Of a stretch of DNA of 64,000 bases, positions 46,128-54,400 are shown piece by piece (the first letter of the stretch is position 1; every line of letters starts with the position of its first letter). The DNA comes from Lachnospiraceae bacterium. GTDB lineage: Bacteria; Bacillota; Clostridia; Lachnospirales; Lachnospiraceae. A program made the position numbers and the translations under genes. The notes beneath the pieces were generated by a model, which worked only from the letters and a program-made list of their open reading frames with translations, made no database searches and was not told the DNA's origin. The stretch covers positions 62,001 through 126,000 of the forward strand of contig SVFT01000007.1 of the NCBI GenBank assembly GCA_015056735.1, given 5' to 3'.

Positions 46128-46687
46128 CGGAAAAAAAGAAAAAACGCAAATTAAAGGGTTGGGTGAGGGAGCTTCTTGATACCGGCCTTTATCTTCTGAT
46201 TGTCCTGATCCTGACGTATCTTATGATCACGTATGTCGGACAGAGGACGCAGGTGGAAGGCAGTTCTATGGAGACAACGCTTTCCGACGGGGATAATCTG
46301 ATCGTTGATAAGCTTTCTTATCGCTTTCACGATCCGGAACGCTTTGATATCATCGTATTTCCTTATCGTTATGAAGAAGATACGTACTATATCAAGAGGA
46401 TCATCGGACTTCCCGGGGAGACGGTTCGGATTGATCAGGACGGTGTGATCTATATCAATGAACAGCCGCTGTCCGAAAACTACGGAAAAGATGTGATCGA
46501 GAATCCGGGACTTGCAGCTCATCCGATCGAACTTGGAGAGGATCAGTATTTTGTCCTTGGTGATAATCGAAACAACAGTACGGACAGCCGAATGCCGGAT
46601 GTTGGCGTGCTTGACAGAAATGAGCTGATCGGGAAGGCTTTTGTCCGGATCTGGCCCTTCAGTAAATTCGGAAAGCTTCATGAATAG
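46115..46687 (+). CDS. lepB: Type I signal peptidase (second copy)
   Basis: 190 residues. The basic N-terminus (KKKKRKLK) precedes one transmembrane helix (about 22-41). Catalytic Ser51 is in GSSMETT and Lys94 in YYIKRIIGLPGE; GDNRNNSTDSR is near residue 152. Translation is probably coupled to ylqF by the 13-base overlap. Only modest similarity to the first copy suggests old duplication and perhaps different substrates. Confidence 0.93.
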   Translation: MARVTEKKKKRKLKGWVRELLDTGLYLLIVLILTYLMITYVGQRTQVEGSSMETTLSDGDNLIVDKLSYRFHDPERFDIIVFPYRYEEDTYYIKRIIGLPGETVRIDQDGVIYINEQPLSENYGKDVIENPGLAAHPIELGEDQYFVLGDNRNNSTDSRMPDVGVLDRNELIGKAFVRIWPFSKFGKLHE

Positions 46688-46699
46688 CGGGAGATGCAG

Positions 46700-47458
46700 A
46701 TGAGTCAGTCCATTTCTGAGATCAGGAAGATCTTGCAAAATACGGATACGGCAGACCTTCCTTCTTTTATCGAACGATTTGAAGAGGATACGCGCAGCGG
46801 TGTGCAGAAGCTTGTTGAGAGCGCGTCCAAACAATTGGAAGCGTACAAAAAAGAATATGCCCGCATTTTTGAAATGCGCCGATTTGAAAGAGAGTATGAT
46901 TCCTTTTCCTGTATCTGCGGCATCGATGAAGTGGGAAGAGGACCGCTTGCGGGACCGGTCGTAGCCGGTGCCGTAATCCTGCCCAAAGATGCCAATATTC
47001 TTTATATCAACGATTCCAAGCAGCTTTCCGCTAAAAAAAGAGACGAATTGTACGATATTATTATGAAAGAGGCAGTCAGCGTCGGGCTTGGATATGTCGC
47101 GAACGAGCGGATCGATGAGATCAATATCCTCCAGGCTACGTATGAGGCGATGCGGCAGGCGATCGGCAAGCTTGATCCTCAGCCGGATCTGCTGCTTAAC
47201 GATGCTGTTACGATCCCGCAAGTGGCGATCAGACAGGTGCCGATCATTAAAGGAGATGCCAAGAGCATTTCGATCGCAGCGGCCAGCATTGTCGCTAAGG
47301 TAACAAGAGATCGCCTGATGGAGGAATATGACATCGTATTTCCAGGGTATGATTTTGCCGGTAATAAAGGGTATGGAAGCGCTTCTCACATAGATGCATT
47401 AAAGCGCCTCGGACCATGTCCGATCCACAGGCGTTCTTTCATAAAGAATTTTCTTTGA
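46700..47458 (+). CDS. rnhB: Ribonuclease HII
   Basis: 252 residues. The N-terminal helical extension of about 68 residues is usual for Firmicute RNase HII. The catalytic GIDEVGRGPLAGPVVAG region lies at 74-90 (Asp76, Glu77), with further acidic residues in LLNDAV and the SIAAASIVAKVTRD block near 193-206. It incises at ribonucleotides in DNA. CGGGAG (46688-46693) favours ATG 46700 over ATG 46694. Confidence 0.95.
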   Translation: MSQSISEIRKILQNTDTADLPSFIERFEEDTRSGVQKLVESASKQLEAYKKEYARIFEMRRFEREYDSFSCICGIDEVGRGPLAGPVVAGAVILPKDANILYINDSKQLSAKKRDELYDIIMKEAVSVGLGYVANERIDEINILQATYEAMRQAIGKLDPQPDLLLNDAVTIPQVAIRQVPIIKGDAKSISIAAASIVAKVTRDRLMEEYDIVFPGYDFAGNKGYGSASHIDALKRLGPCPIHRRSFIKNFL

Positions 47459-47486
47459 CGATAATCCCGTATAGGAGGCATGACGA

Positions 47487-49256
47487 ATGGGACTTTCACT
47501 TAACGCGCTGTTTCAAAGCGGTGAGAACAAAGTTTCCGCGGAGGGGGCTTCAGAGTCGCTCCGTTCTTCGTATGCCCGTGAGATCGCATCCGATACCGGT
47601 GAGATCGTTCGCTCTGTTCGCGCAGGGCAGACTTTTGCGGGAGAGATCTTAGAGAGCAGTGGAGAAGATGTTGTGCTTCGGACGGAGCAGGGGCTTCTCG
47701 TTCAGGCCAGGATCAGTGAGCAGCTTCAGTCGATCCTGGGGAGCCGTGCGATGTTTGAAGTGACATCCAATCGAAACGGCGCCCTCAGTCTTCGTCCTCT
47801 TTTTACAAATCTTGCAACGGATACAACCGTTTCCAAGGCACTTTCCGATGCGGGGCTTCCCGTCAGCGAGCGCAACGTTACGATGGTCCGCGCCATGATG
47901 TCGGAAGGTATGAATGTCGATCGTACATCGCTTATGAATATGGCGCGGCAGATTGCATCACATTCCACAGATGATATCCTGAATATCGTTCAGTTAAGAC
48001 GTCTTGAGATTCCTGTCACGGAGGAGAATCTCGAGCAGTTTTCCGCGTATAAAAACTATTCGCACAAACTTGTTGATGCGTTTGACGAAGTGCTGGATGC
48101 CCTTCCGGAAGCTTTTACAACTGTTTCCTCAGCCGGAAAAGAGCCTGCGGCGGCCTTGGCTTTTGCAACAGATCTTATGAATTCCGTATTTGAGGGAGAA
48201 GATGTACCGGGTTCAATGCCGGCAAACCCCGAACAGATCGCCGGGACACCTTCTGACTTAACGGGTGCGATCAACCGGGAGATCGAGCAGCTTAAACCGG
48301 TGATCACCGCTCTTTCGGAGGATTCTTATCTTTATACAGGACTCTCTTCCAAGGACCCGCTTAGCGCAGACATTAAAGGGGCGGTTTTGCAGGAGGGCAC
48401 CGGAAAAGATACGCAGAGTTTAGCGCCGGGTGAAGGCCCGGAGGAGACACCGGATCCGTCGTCTCTTGCAGACGGCAGAAACGCGGATCCTGCGCTTTCT
48501 GAGAAAAGTGTGCTTCCCAATATGCTTAAGAACGGATTGGATTCGTTAAGAGCGCTTGAAGAAAAGCTTGGACAGAGCAGGGAGATCCCTGAAGAGGCAA
48601 AAAAAGCCGTCCATGATGCGATCAGAGAGCTGTTGACCGGGAAAGACTTCGGCAAGGCCGTGAAAAATGCTGTTTTAAAGAACTGGCTGATCGAGGGAGA
48701 GGATCTAAGCAAAGAGAGCGTCAAGGAACTCTATGAGAAGCTGGACCGCCAGACCGCATCACTCATGAAAACGCTCGATCTGCATACGGGCGCAGAATCG
48801 GCGATCTCGAAAGGTGTTGCAAATATCAGGCAGAACGTCTCATTCATGCAGCAGATGAATGAACTGTATTCTTACGTGCAGATCCCGCTGTCACTCAGTG
48901 AGCAGAAGGCACACGGAGAGCTTTTTATCTATACGAATAAAAAGAATCTTGCCCAAAAGGATGGTGATATCACAGCCTTTTTGCGCCTTGATATGGAACA
49001 TCTCGGCCTGGTGGATGTCTTTGTGTCTCTTAAATCCGAGAAACTGCAGACGCATTTTCGCTTAGAGGATGAGAAGAGTCTTGACCTGATCGAATCCCAC
49101 ATCGATCTTTTGACAAAACGTCTGACAGATAAAGGCTACAACACTTCTGTCAAAGTGGAAATGAAAACCGGCGAGAAGACAGTGATGGATGAGGTTCTGT
49201 CCGCAAACAGAAATATCGGCCTGATGAGCATGCAGGCTTTTGACGTGAGGGCGTAA
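47487..49256 (+). CDS. FliK-like protein (YlqG-type)
   Basis: 589 residues. The central part is low-complexity and charged. The C-terminal region (about 495-560) has an L-R-L-x-x-E-x-L-G-x-V-x-V pattern as in the hook-length-control domain of FliK. In B. subtilis, ylqG occupies the same place after rnhB and is followed by an FlhB-C-like gene, exactly as here. No other flagellar gene is in the window, so whether it works in hook-length control or in an unrelated secretion-linked task is open. RBS AGGAGG region ahead of ATG 47487. Confidence 0.75.
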   Translation: MGLSLNALFQSGENKVSAEGASESLRSSYAREIASDTGEIVRSVRAGQTFAGEILESSGEDVVLRTEQGLLVQARISEQLQSILGSRAMFEVTSNRNGALSLRPLFTNLATDTTVSKALSDAGLPVSERNVTMVRAMMSEGMNVDRTSLMNMARQIASHSTDDILNIVQLRRLEIPVTEENLEQFSAYKNYSHKLVDAFDEVLDALPEAFTTVSSAGKEPAAALAFATDLMNSVFEGEDVPGSMPANPEQIAGTPSDLTGAINREIEQLKPVITALSEDSYLYTGLSSKDPLSADIKGAVLQEGTGKDTQSLAPGEGPEETPDPSSLADGRNADPALSEKSVLPNMLKNGLDSLRALEEKLGQSREIPEEAKKAVHDAIRELLTGKDFGKAVKNAVLKNWLIEGEDLSKESVKELYEKLDRQTASLMKTLDLHTGAESAISKGVANIRQNVSFMQQMNELYSYVQIPLSLSEQKAHGELFIYTNKKNLAQKDGDITAFLRLDMEHLGLVDVFVSLKSEKLQTHFRLEDEKSLDLIESHIDLLTKRLTDKGYNTSVKVEMKTGEKTVMDEVLSANRNIGLMSMQAFDVRA

Positions 49257-49257
49257 T

Positions 49258-49542
49258 ATGGCTTCAACCGATAATGCAAAACCAAAACAGGCGATTGCTC
49301 TGTCATACGATCCCGAACAGGATGCACCCAAAGTCGTCGCATCGGGAAAAGGGGCACTGGCCGATAAGATCATTGAGAAAGCCAAAGAAGCCGATGTCCC
49401 TGTGCACAGAGACGATAAACTGGCAGACACTTTGTCCAGACTGGAGATCGGGGATGCGATCCCGCCGGAACTGTATGAGGCTGTTGCGGAGATCCTTGTC
49501 TTTGTCGATGCGATGGATAAGATCCGGGCAAAAATGAAATAA
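49258..49542 (+). CDS. FlhB C-terminal-domain-like protein (YlqH/FlhX type)
   Basis: 94 residues, equivalent to the cytoplasmic C-terminal domain of the flagellar export switch FlhB, without the membrane part. Features include AIALSYDPEQDAPKVVASG at the N-terminus and IPPELYEAVAEILVFVDAMD near the C-terminus. The usual self-cleavage NPTH motif would lie at the very start and is absent. Such stand-alone copies partner FliK-like proteins in several Firmicutes. It follows the FliK-like gene by one base. Confidence 0.85.
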   Translation: MASTDNAKPKQAIALSYDPEQDAPKVVASGKGALADKIIEKAKEADVPVHRDDKLADTLSRLEIGDAIPPELYEAVAEILVFVDAMDKIRAKMK

Positions 49543-49550
49543 AGGAGAAT

Positions 49551-49919
49551 ATGACGATTCGGAATAACAGATCGGTCGGGACAAAACACGAAGACCTTGC
49601 GGCGGATTATCTGACGAGAGAGGGTGTGCGGATCCTGGCGCGCAATTTTCATTATCATAGATGTGCGGAAGTTGATATTATCGGGATGGATGGTCCGTAC
49701 CTTGTTTTTTTTGAAGTCAAGTACAGAAGCTCCGGCTTTTCGGGAACAGCATCCGAAGCCGTCGGACTTAAAAAACAATACAGTATTTCAAGGACTGCTG
49801 ATTTTTACTTGGCCCGGTACGGGCTCAGCCCGGATACGCCGGTTCGCTTTGATGTCATTGCGATGGATTCATTTTCTTTGAAATGGATCAAAAACGCATT
49901 TGATTATATACCGCATTGA
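49551..49919 (+). CDS. YraN/UPF0102 family nuclease-like protein
   Basis: 122 residues with the conserved core RCAEVDIIGMDGPYLVFFEVKYR (split: RCAEVDIIGMD then YLVFFEVKYR), a PD-(D/E)xK-type nuclease signature. Function is undefined, possibly DNA repair or processing. RBS AGGAGAAT. It ends the operon starting at rplS or lepB; the promoter of the tRNA gene lies in its 3' end. Confidence 0.9.
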   Translation: MTIRNNRSVGTKHEDLAADYLTREGVRILARNFHYHRCAEVDIIGMDGPYLVFFEVKYRSSGFSGTASEAVGLKKQYSISRTADFYLARYGLSPDTPVRFDVIAMDSFSLKWIKNAFDYIPH

Positions 49920-49928
49920 TGCTATAAT
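49900..49928 (+). promoter_or_regulatory. Promoter of tRNA-Gly
   Basis: TTGATT (49900-49905), 17-base spacer, perfect TATAAT (49923-49928), with TG one base ahead (extended -10). The tRNA starts 11 bases later. Confidence 0.7.
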
Positions 49929-49939
49929 CATATTTGCTT

Positions 49940-50010
49940 GCAGATGTAGTTCATCGGTAGAATATCAGCTTCCCAAGCTGAGGAGGCGGGTTCGATTCCC
50001 GTCATCTGCT
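49940..50010 (+). tRNA. tRNA-Gly (anticodon CCC)
   Basis: 71 bases. The acceptor stem GCAGATG (49940-49946) pairs with CATCTGC (50003-50009), with discriminator T. The anticodon stem TCAGC/GCTGA encloses loop TTCCCAA, so the anticodon is CCC at 49972-49974. The T arm has GGTTCGATTCC. CCA is not encoded. Flanked by its own promoter and terminator. Confidence 0.95.
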
Positions 50011-50017
50011 TTCTTTT

Positions 50018-50066
50018 CAGGTTCTGTGCATACCGCATTGCGGTGTGTGTCAGGCCTGTTTTTTTT
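50018..50066 (+). terminator. Intrinsic terminator of tRNA-Gly
   Basis: A composite hairpin: CAGG/CCTG, CTG/CAG and a 9-bp GCATACCGC/GCGGTGTGT helix (two G-U pairs) around an ATT loop, followed by eight T (50059-50066). Confidence 0.8.
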
Positions 50067-50087
50067 ACTTGGTTAAAGCGTTCTTTA

Positions 50088-50116
50088 TTGCGTAGGAACC
50101 GGCAGTATGATATTAT
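50088..50116 (+). promoter_or_regulatory. Promoter of argH-asd
   Basis: TTGCGT (50088-50093), 17-base spacer, TATTAT (50111-50116), with TG one base before the -10. The leader is only about 28 bases, with no room for a T-box. Confidence 0.55.
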
Positions 50117-50150
50117 CAAATGTAGTTTTAATAAAGTGGAGGACTCTCGC

Positions 50151-51527
50151 ATGGCACAATTATGGGGTGGCCGTTTTACCAAGGCTACCGATGATCTAGT
50201 ATATCATTTTAACGCTTCCATTTCTTTTGACAAGCGTTTTTTGGATCAGGATATCGAAGGAAGCATTGCACACGTTGTGATGCTTGAAAAGCAGCAGATC
50301 CTGACAGAAGAGGAAAAAGACGCGATCGTAAAGGGACTGACGGGCATTCGCGAAGATGTTCATGCCGGTAAGCTTACGATCACGGATGAATATGAGGACG
50401 TTCACAGTTTTGTCGAGGCCAATCTGATCGACCGCATCGGAGATGCCGGAAAGAAACTGCATACAGGGCGAAGCCGCAACGATCAGGTTGCACTCGATAT
50501 GAAGCTTTATACAAGAGAACAGGTTGAGGCTACGGAAGAGAAGCTGAAAGACCTGTTAAAAACGCTTCTTTCGATGATGGAAGAGCATACGGAGACCTAT
50601 ATGCCCGGTTTTACGCATTTGCAGAAAGCGCAGCCTATCACGCTGGCACATCATCTGGGGGCATATTTTGAAATGTTTAAGCGAGATCTGCTTCGGATGC
50701 GTGATATCTATAAGCGCATGAATTACTGCCCGCTCGGAGCCGGAGCGCTTGCGGGAACGACATATCCTCTGGACCGTGTCTACACGGCTTCCCTTCTCGG
50801 ATTTGAAGGCCCGACGCTCAATTCAATGGATTCCGTTTCCGACAGAGATTATCTGATCGAATTTTTAAACGCGCTTTCTCTTATCATGATGCACCTCTCC
50901 CGGTTTTCGGAAGAGATCATCATCTGGAACAGCAACGAATATCGTTTTGTGGAGATCGACGATGCGTTCTCAACGGGAAGCAGTATCATGCCGCAAAAGA
51001 AGAATCCCGATATCGCAGAACTCGTCCGTGGCAAAACGGGACGCGTTTATGGCGCTCTGATGGCGCTTTTGACGACGATGAAGGGTATCCCGCTCGCATA
51101 TAACAAAGACATGCAGGAAGACAAGGAAATGGCCTTTGATGCCATGGATACGGTATCTGACTGTCTCACACTTTTTGACGGAATGCTTCGGACAATGAGT
51201 TTTCGCAAAGATGTGATGGAAAAGAGTGCGATGAACGGATTTACGAATGCAACGGATGCGGCGGACTATCTTGTCAAAAAAGGGGTTCCGTTCAGGGATG
51301 CACACAGTATTATCGGCAGACTCGTTCTTTCCTGCATTGAGAAGAACAAGGCGATCGATGAGATGGATATTTCCGAGTTGAAGGCGATCAGTGATGTTTT
51401 TGACGAGGATGTTTATGAAGCGATCAGTTTAAAGACGTGTGTTGAGAAGAGACTGACGATCGGTGCCCCCGGAAAAAGCGCCATGTTGCATGCGATCGAA
51501 GAAAACCGAAAGTTTTTAGAAGCTTAA
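50151..51527 (+). CDS. argH: Argininosuccinate lyase
   Basis: 458 residues of the fumarase/aspartase superfamily. It begins MAQLWGGRFTKATDD, has TGRSRNDQVALD near residue 105 and the superfamily signature GSSIMPQKKNPD near residue 279. It performs the last step of arginine synthesis. ATG 50151 follows TGGAGGA by 6 bases. argG is not in the window. Confidence 0.97.
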   Translation: MAQLWGGRFTKATDDLVYHFNASISFDKRFLDQDIEGSIAHVVMLEKQQILTEEEKDAIVKGLTGIREDVHAGKLTITDEYEDVHSFVEANLIDRIGDAGKKLHTGRSRNDQVALDMKLYTREQVEATEEKLKDLLKTLLSMMEEHTETYMPGFTHLQKAQPITLAHHLGAYFEMFKRDLLRMRDIYKRMNYCPLGAGALAGTTYPLDRVYTASLLGFEGPTLNSMDSVSDRDYLIEFLNALSLIMMHLSRFSEEIIIWNSNEYRFVEIDDAFSTGSSIMPQKKNPDIAELVRGKTGRVYGALMALLTTMKGIPLAYNKDMQEDKEMAFDAMDTVSDCLTLFDGMLRTMSFRKDVMEKSAMNGFTNATDAADYLVKKGVPFRDAHSIIGRLVLSCIEKNKAIDEMDISELKAISDVFDEDVYEAISLKTCVEKRLTIGAPGKSAMLHAIEENRKFLEA

Positions 51528-51559
51528 TGCTATCACAATACAATGAGGAGAATGAAAAA

Positions 51560-52645
51560 ATGAGTGAAAAACTGAAAGTAGGTATCTTAGGCGGCACTGG
51601 TATGGTTGGACAGAGATTTATCTCTTTACTCGAGAACCATCCCTGGTTTGAAGTGACTGTGATCGCGGCAAGCCCGCGTTCGGCAGGAAAGACGTATGAA
51701 GAAGCCGTCGGGGACAGATGGAAGATGACGACGCCGATGCCTGAAAAGGTGAAGAAGCTGATCGTTATGAATGTCAATGAAGTGGAACGCGTTTCTGCCG
51801 AAGTTGACTTTGTTTTCAGCGCGGTCGATATGACCAAGGATGAGATCAAAAAGATCGAGGAAGCGTATGCAAAGACTGAGACACCTGTCGTTTCCAACAA
51901 CAGTGCACACCGTTGGACCCCAGATGTTCCGATGGTAATCCCGGAGATCAATCCGGAGCATATGGAGGTGATCGAGTTCCAGAAGAAGAGACTCGGAACC
52001 AAGAGAGGTTTTGTTGCCGTTAAGCCGAACTGTTCCATCCAAAGCTATGCACCTGTTTTGACCGCATGGAAAGAATTTGAGCCTTATGAAGTCGTGGCGA
52101 CAACGTATCAGGCGATCTCCGGTGCGGGCAAGACATTCAAAGACTGGCCGGAAATGATAGAAAACGTGATCCCTTATATCGGAGGCGAAGAAGAAAAGTC
52201 CGAAAAAGAACCGCTTCGTATCTGGGGCAAGATAGAAGACGGCGTGATCAAGCCGGCCGAGAGCCCTGTGATCACCTGCCAGTGCATCCGTGTGCCTGTT
52301 TTGAACGGCCATACCGCTGCGGTATTTGTAAAGTTCAGAAAGAAACCGACCAAAGAACAGCTGATCGAAAAACTGAATGCCTTCAGCGGTGTTCCGCAGG
52401 AATTAAACCTTCCGAGTGCGCCCAAGCAGTTTATCCGCTATATGGAAGAGGATAATCGTCCGCAGGTTAAACTGGATGTGGATTATGAAAACGGGATGGG
52501 TATCTCCGTCGGCCGTATCCGTGAAGATCATGTTTATGATTGGAAATTTGTAGGGCTTTCTCACAATACTGTCCGCGGAGCGGCAGGCGGTGCCGTTCTT
52601 TGCGCTGAACTTTTAAAGGCAAAAGGTTACATCACGAAGAAGTAA
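51560..52645 (+). CDS. asd: Aspartate-semialdehyde dehydrogenase
   Basis: 361 residues. Dinucleotide motif GILGGTGMVGQRF lies at about 8-20, and catalytic Cys158 in KPNCSIQSY. The length and the late GRIREDHVYDWKFVGLSHN segment fit the archaeal/fungal-like branch also found in Clostridia. It makes aspartate semialdehyde for lysine, threonine and methionine. ATG 51560 follows GAGGAG (51545-51550). It lies 32 bases after argH. Confidence 0.95.
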   Translation: MSEKLKVGILGGTGMVGQRFISLLENHPWFEVTVIAASPRSAGKTYEEAVGDRWKMTTPMPEKVKKLIVMNVNEVERVSAEVDFVFSAVDMTKDEIKKIEEAYAKTETPVVSNNSAHRWTPDVPMVIPEINPEHMEVIEFQKKRLGTKRGFVAVKPNCSIQSYAPVLTAWKEFEPYEVVATTYQAISGAGKTFKDWPEMIENVIPYIGGEEEKSEKEPLRIWGKIEDGVIKPAESPVITCQCIRVPVLNGHTAAVFVKFRKKPTKEQLIEKLNAFSGVPQELNLPSAPKQFIRYMEEDNRPQVKLDVDYENGMGISVGRIREDHVYDWKFVGLSHNTVRGAAGGAVLCAELLKAKGYITKK

Positions 52646-52662
52646 AGCAGGAGCTATAGAAC

Positions 52663-54387
52663 ATGGATGAGAATCGATATCAGATCGATCTTCTGAACGC
52701 GATCAACGAAAAACTGGATATTGAATGCAACATGTATCGTGCTGTCGTTGATACGTCCACGAGCGCTTTTCTTTATTATTCGTTTGAAGAAGACCGTTTT
52801 CAGACGCTGGGTGACTGGAATCACTATTTTGAGACTGCCGTTCAGAGCAAAAAGGATCTCTCGCTTTTGTATCAGGAGATCGATGAATCTTTTTTGCCAG
52901 CGATCAAAGAATTGTTTTTTATCGATCAGACGGAAGTCGACAGCTCCGAACAGGTATTTAAAAAGCGTGATTCCGATCTCTGGATCCGTTGCAGTGTGAA
53001 TGTTTCACATGCTTCCGACGGGAAGCCTTCCGAGAAGGTGATCCGTTTTGAAGACATTTCCAAACAGAAGAAACAAAATGACGAAATGGCCTATATGGCA
53101 TACTACGACTATATGACCAACATGTATAATCGTAATCATTTCGTTCAGACACTGATGGAATGGGTTTCCAGAGCAGAAGCGGAGTCCGCGATCGTTTCCG
53201 TTGCTTTTATCGATATCGATGATTTTAAAAAGATCAACGACGGTATGGGCATTTTGGAAGGCGACGAGCTTTTGCAGGCTTTCGGCAGCTTTTTGTCAGA
53301 ACTGTGTGAGGATGACGACAGGATCATCTGCGGTCATTTTGACAGCGATCTCTTCTGCATTGCGATCTATAATCCGAGCGGCAAGCGCAGCATTTCGGCG
53401 ATCTATGATGAGATCAGGGAGCGCAATAAACGGCCATTTAGACTTTCGAAAGAAGAAGTGTCCATCTCTGTCAGTGTGGGTGTCGCAGAATACCCGGAAG
53501 CTGCCAAGACGGCACTTGAGCTGATCGGTTTCGCGCAGATCATGATGTATCAGGCAAAAGAAAGCGGCAAGAGCGAGATCCGTTATTTCGATACGCCGGT
53601 CATAAACCAGTTTGTTCGCTCGACGAATATTGAGAACCGATTAAAACTGGCAGCCGCAAACAATGAACTGGTCCTGCATTATCAACCGCAATATGAGGCC
53701 GGAACCGGAAGACTTCGCGGCGTAGAAGCACTGGTCAGATGGAGATATGAAGGCGACAAGCTGATGTATCCCGGTGAGTTCATCCCGATCGCAGAGAGGA
53801 GCAATCTGATCATCGATATCGGTGACTGGGTTATGGACAAAGCGCTGAGTATGCTAGCGACTTGGCAGAAAGAGTACGATGAAGATTTTACGATGAGCAT
53901 CAATATCTCGCCCATTCAGTTTAAGCGGGATGATTTTGTACGGAAGCTCTTGCGGCTTCTTTCGATCTACGATGTAAATCCGGCAGGCATTGAACTGGAA
54001 CTCACGGAGACAGTGCTTGCCGATGACCTCGAAGCGGCGTCCAAAAAGATGGATGCTCTTTGCAGACATGGAATCCAGTTTGCAATCGATGATTTCGGGA
54101 CGGGTTATTCATCACTTTCCTATCTGAGCGGATTACCTGTTCATACGATCAAGGTCGACAAGTCTTTTGTCGACTCCATTGCCCGTAGTGATCCCGGGAC
54201 GATCATTATCGAGTCGATCGTTCATATGGTCAATAAACTTGGATACAAGACGGTGGCAGAGGGCGTTGAACGGCAGGAACAGTATGATTATCTGAATGAT
54301 ATCGGGTGTGGATATATTCAGGGGTTCCTTCTTGACAGACCGATGTCGGAAGAACAGATCGATGTACTTTTGAAAAAACGTGTATAA
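52663..54387 (+). CDS. PAS - degenerate GGDEF - EAL protein, likely c-di-GMP phosphodiesterase
   Basis: 574 residues, no transmembrane segment. A PAS-like domain occupies about 20-130. The GGDEF-like domain (about 140-310) has HFDSD in place of GGDEF, so cyclase activity is unlikely. The EAL domain (about 325-570) is intact: GVEALVRW, NIS, ELTET, IDDFGTGYSSLSYL, IKVDKSFV and VAEGVE are all present. It should hydrolyse c-di-GMP, with PAS or the GGDEF remnant as sensor. It starts 17 bases after asd and heads a run of five closely spaced genes. Confidence 0.9.
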   Translation: MDENRYQIDLLNAINEKLDIECNMYRAVVDTSTSAFLYYSFEEDRFQTLGDWNHYFETAVQSKKDLSLLYQEIDESFLPAIKELFFIDQTEVDSSEQVFKKRDSDLWIRCSVNVSHASDGKPSEKVIRFEDISKQKKQNDEMAYMAYYDYMTNMYNRNHFVQTLMEWVSRAEAESAIVSVAFIDIDDFKKINDGMGILEGDELLQAFGSFLSELCEDDDRIICGHFDSDLFCIAIYNPSGKRSISAIYDEIRERNKRPFRLSKEEVSISVSVGVAEYPEAAKTALELIGFAQIMMYQAKESGKSEIRYFDTPVINQFVRSTNIENRLKLAAANNELVLHYQPQYEAGTGRLRGVEALVRWRYEGDKLMYPGEFIPIAERSNLIIDIGDWVMDKALSMLATWQKEYDEDFTMSINISPIQFKRDDFVRKLLRLLSIYDVNPAGIELELTETVLADDLEAASKKMDALCRHGIQFAIDDFGTGYSSLSYLSGLPVHTIKVDKSFVDSIARSDPGTIIIESIVHMVNKLGYKTVAEGVERQEQYDYLNDIGCGYIQGFLLDRPMSEEQIDVLLKKRV

Positions 54388-54400
54388 ATGCGGGGGAAAT

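Noticed and set aside
50043..50150. Extended start for argH
   Set aside because: The extra residues would be encoded across the tRNA terminator and argH promoter; the conserved start MAQLWGGRF is at 50151.
50067..50150. T-box leader upstream of argH
   Set aside because: No T-box sequence or long structured leader is present; a promoter lies 35 bases before the start.
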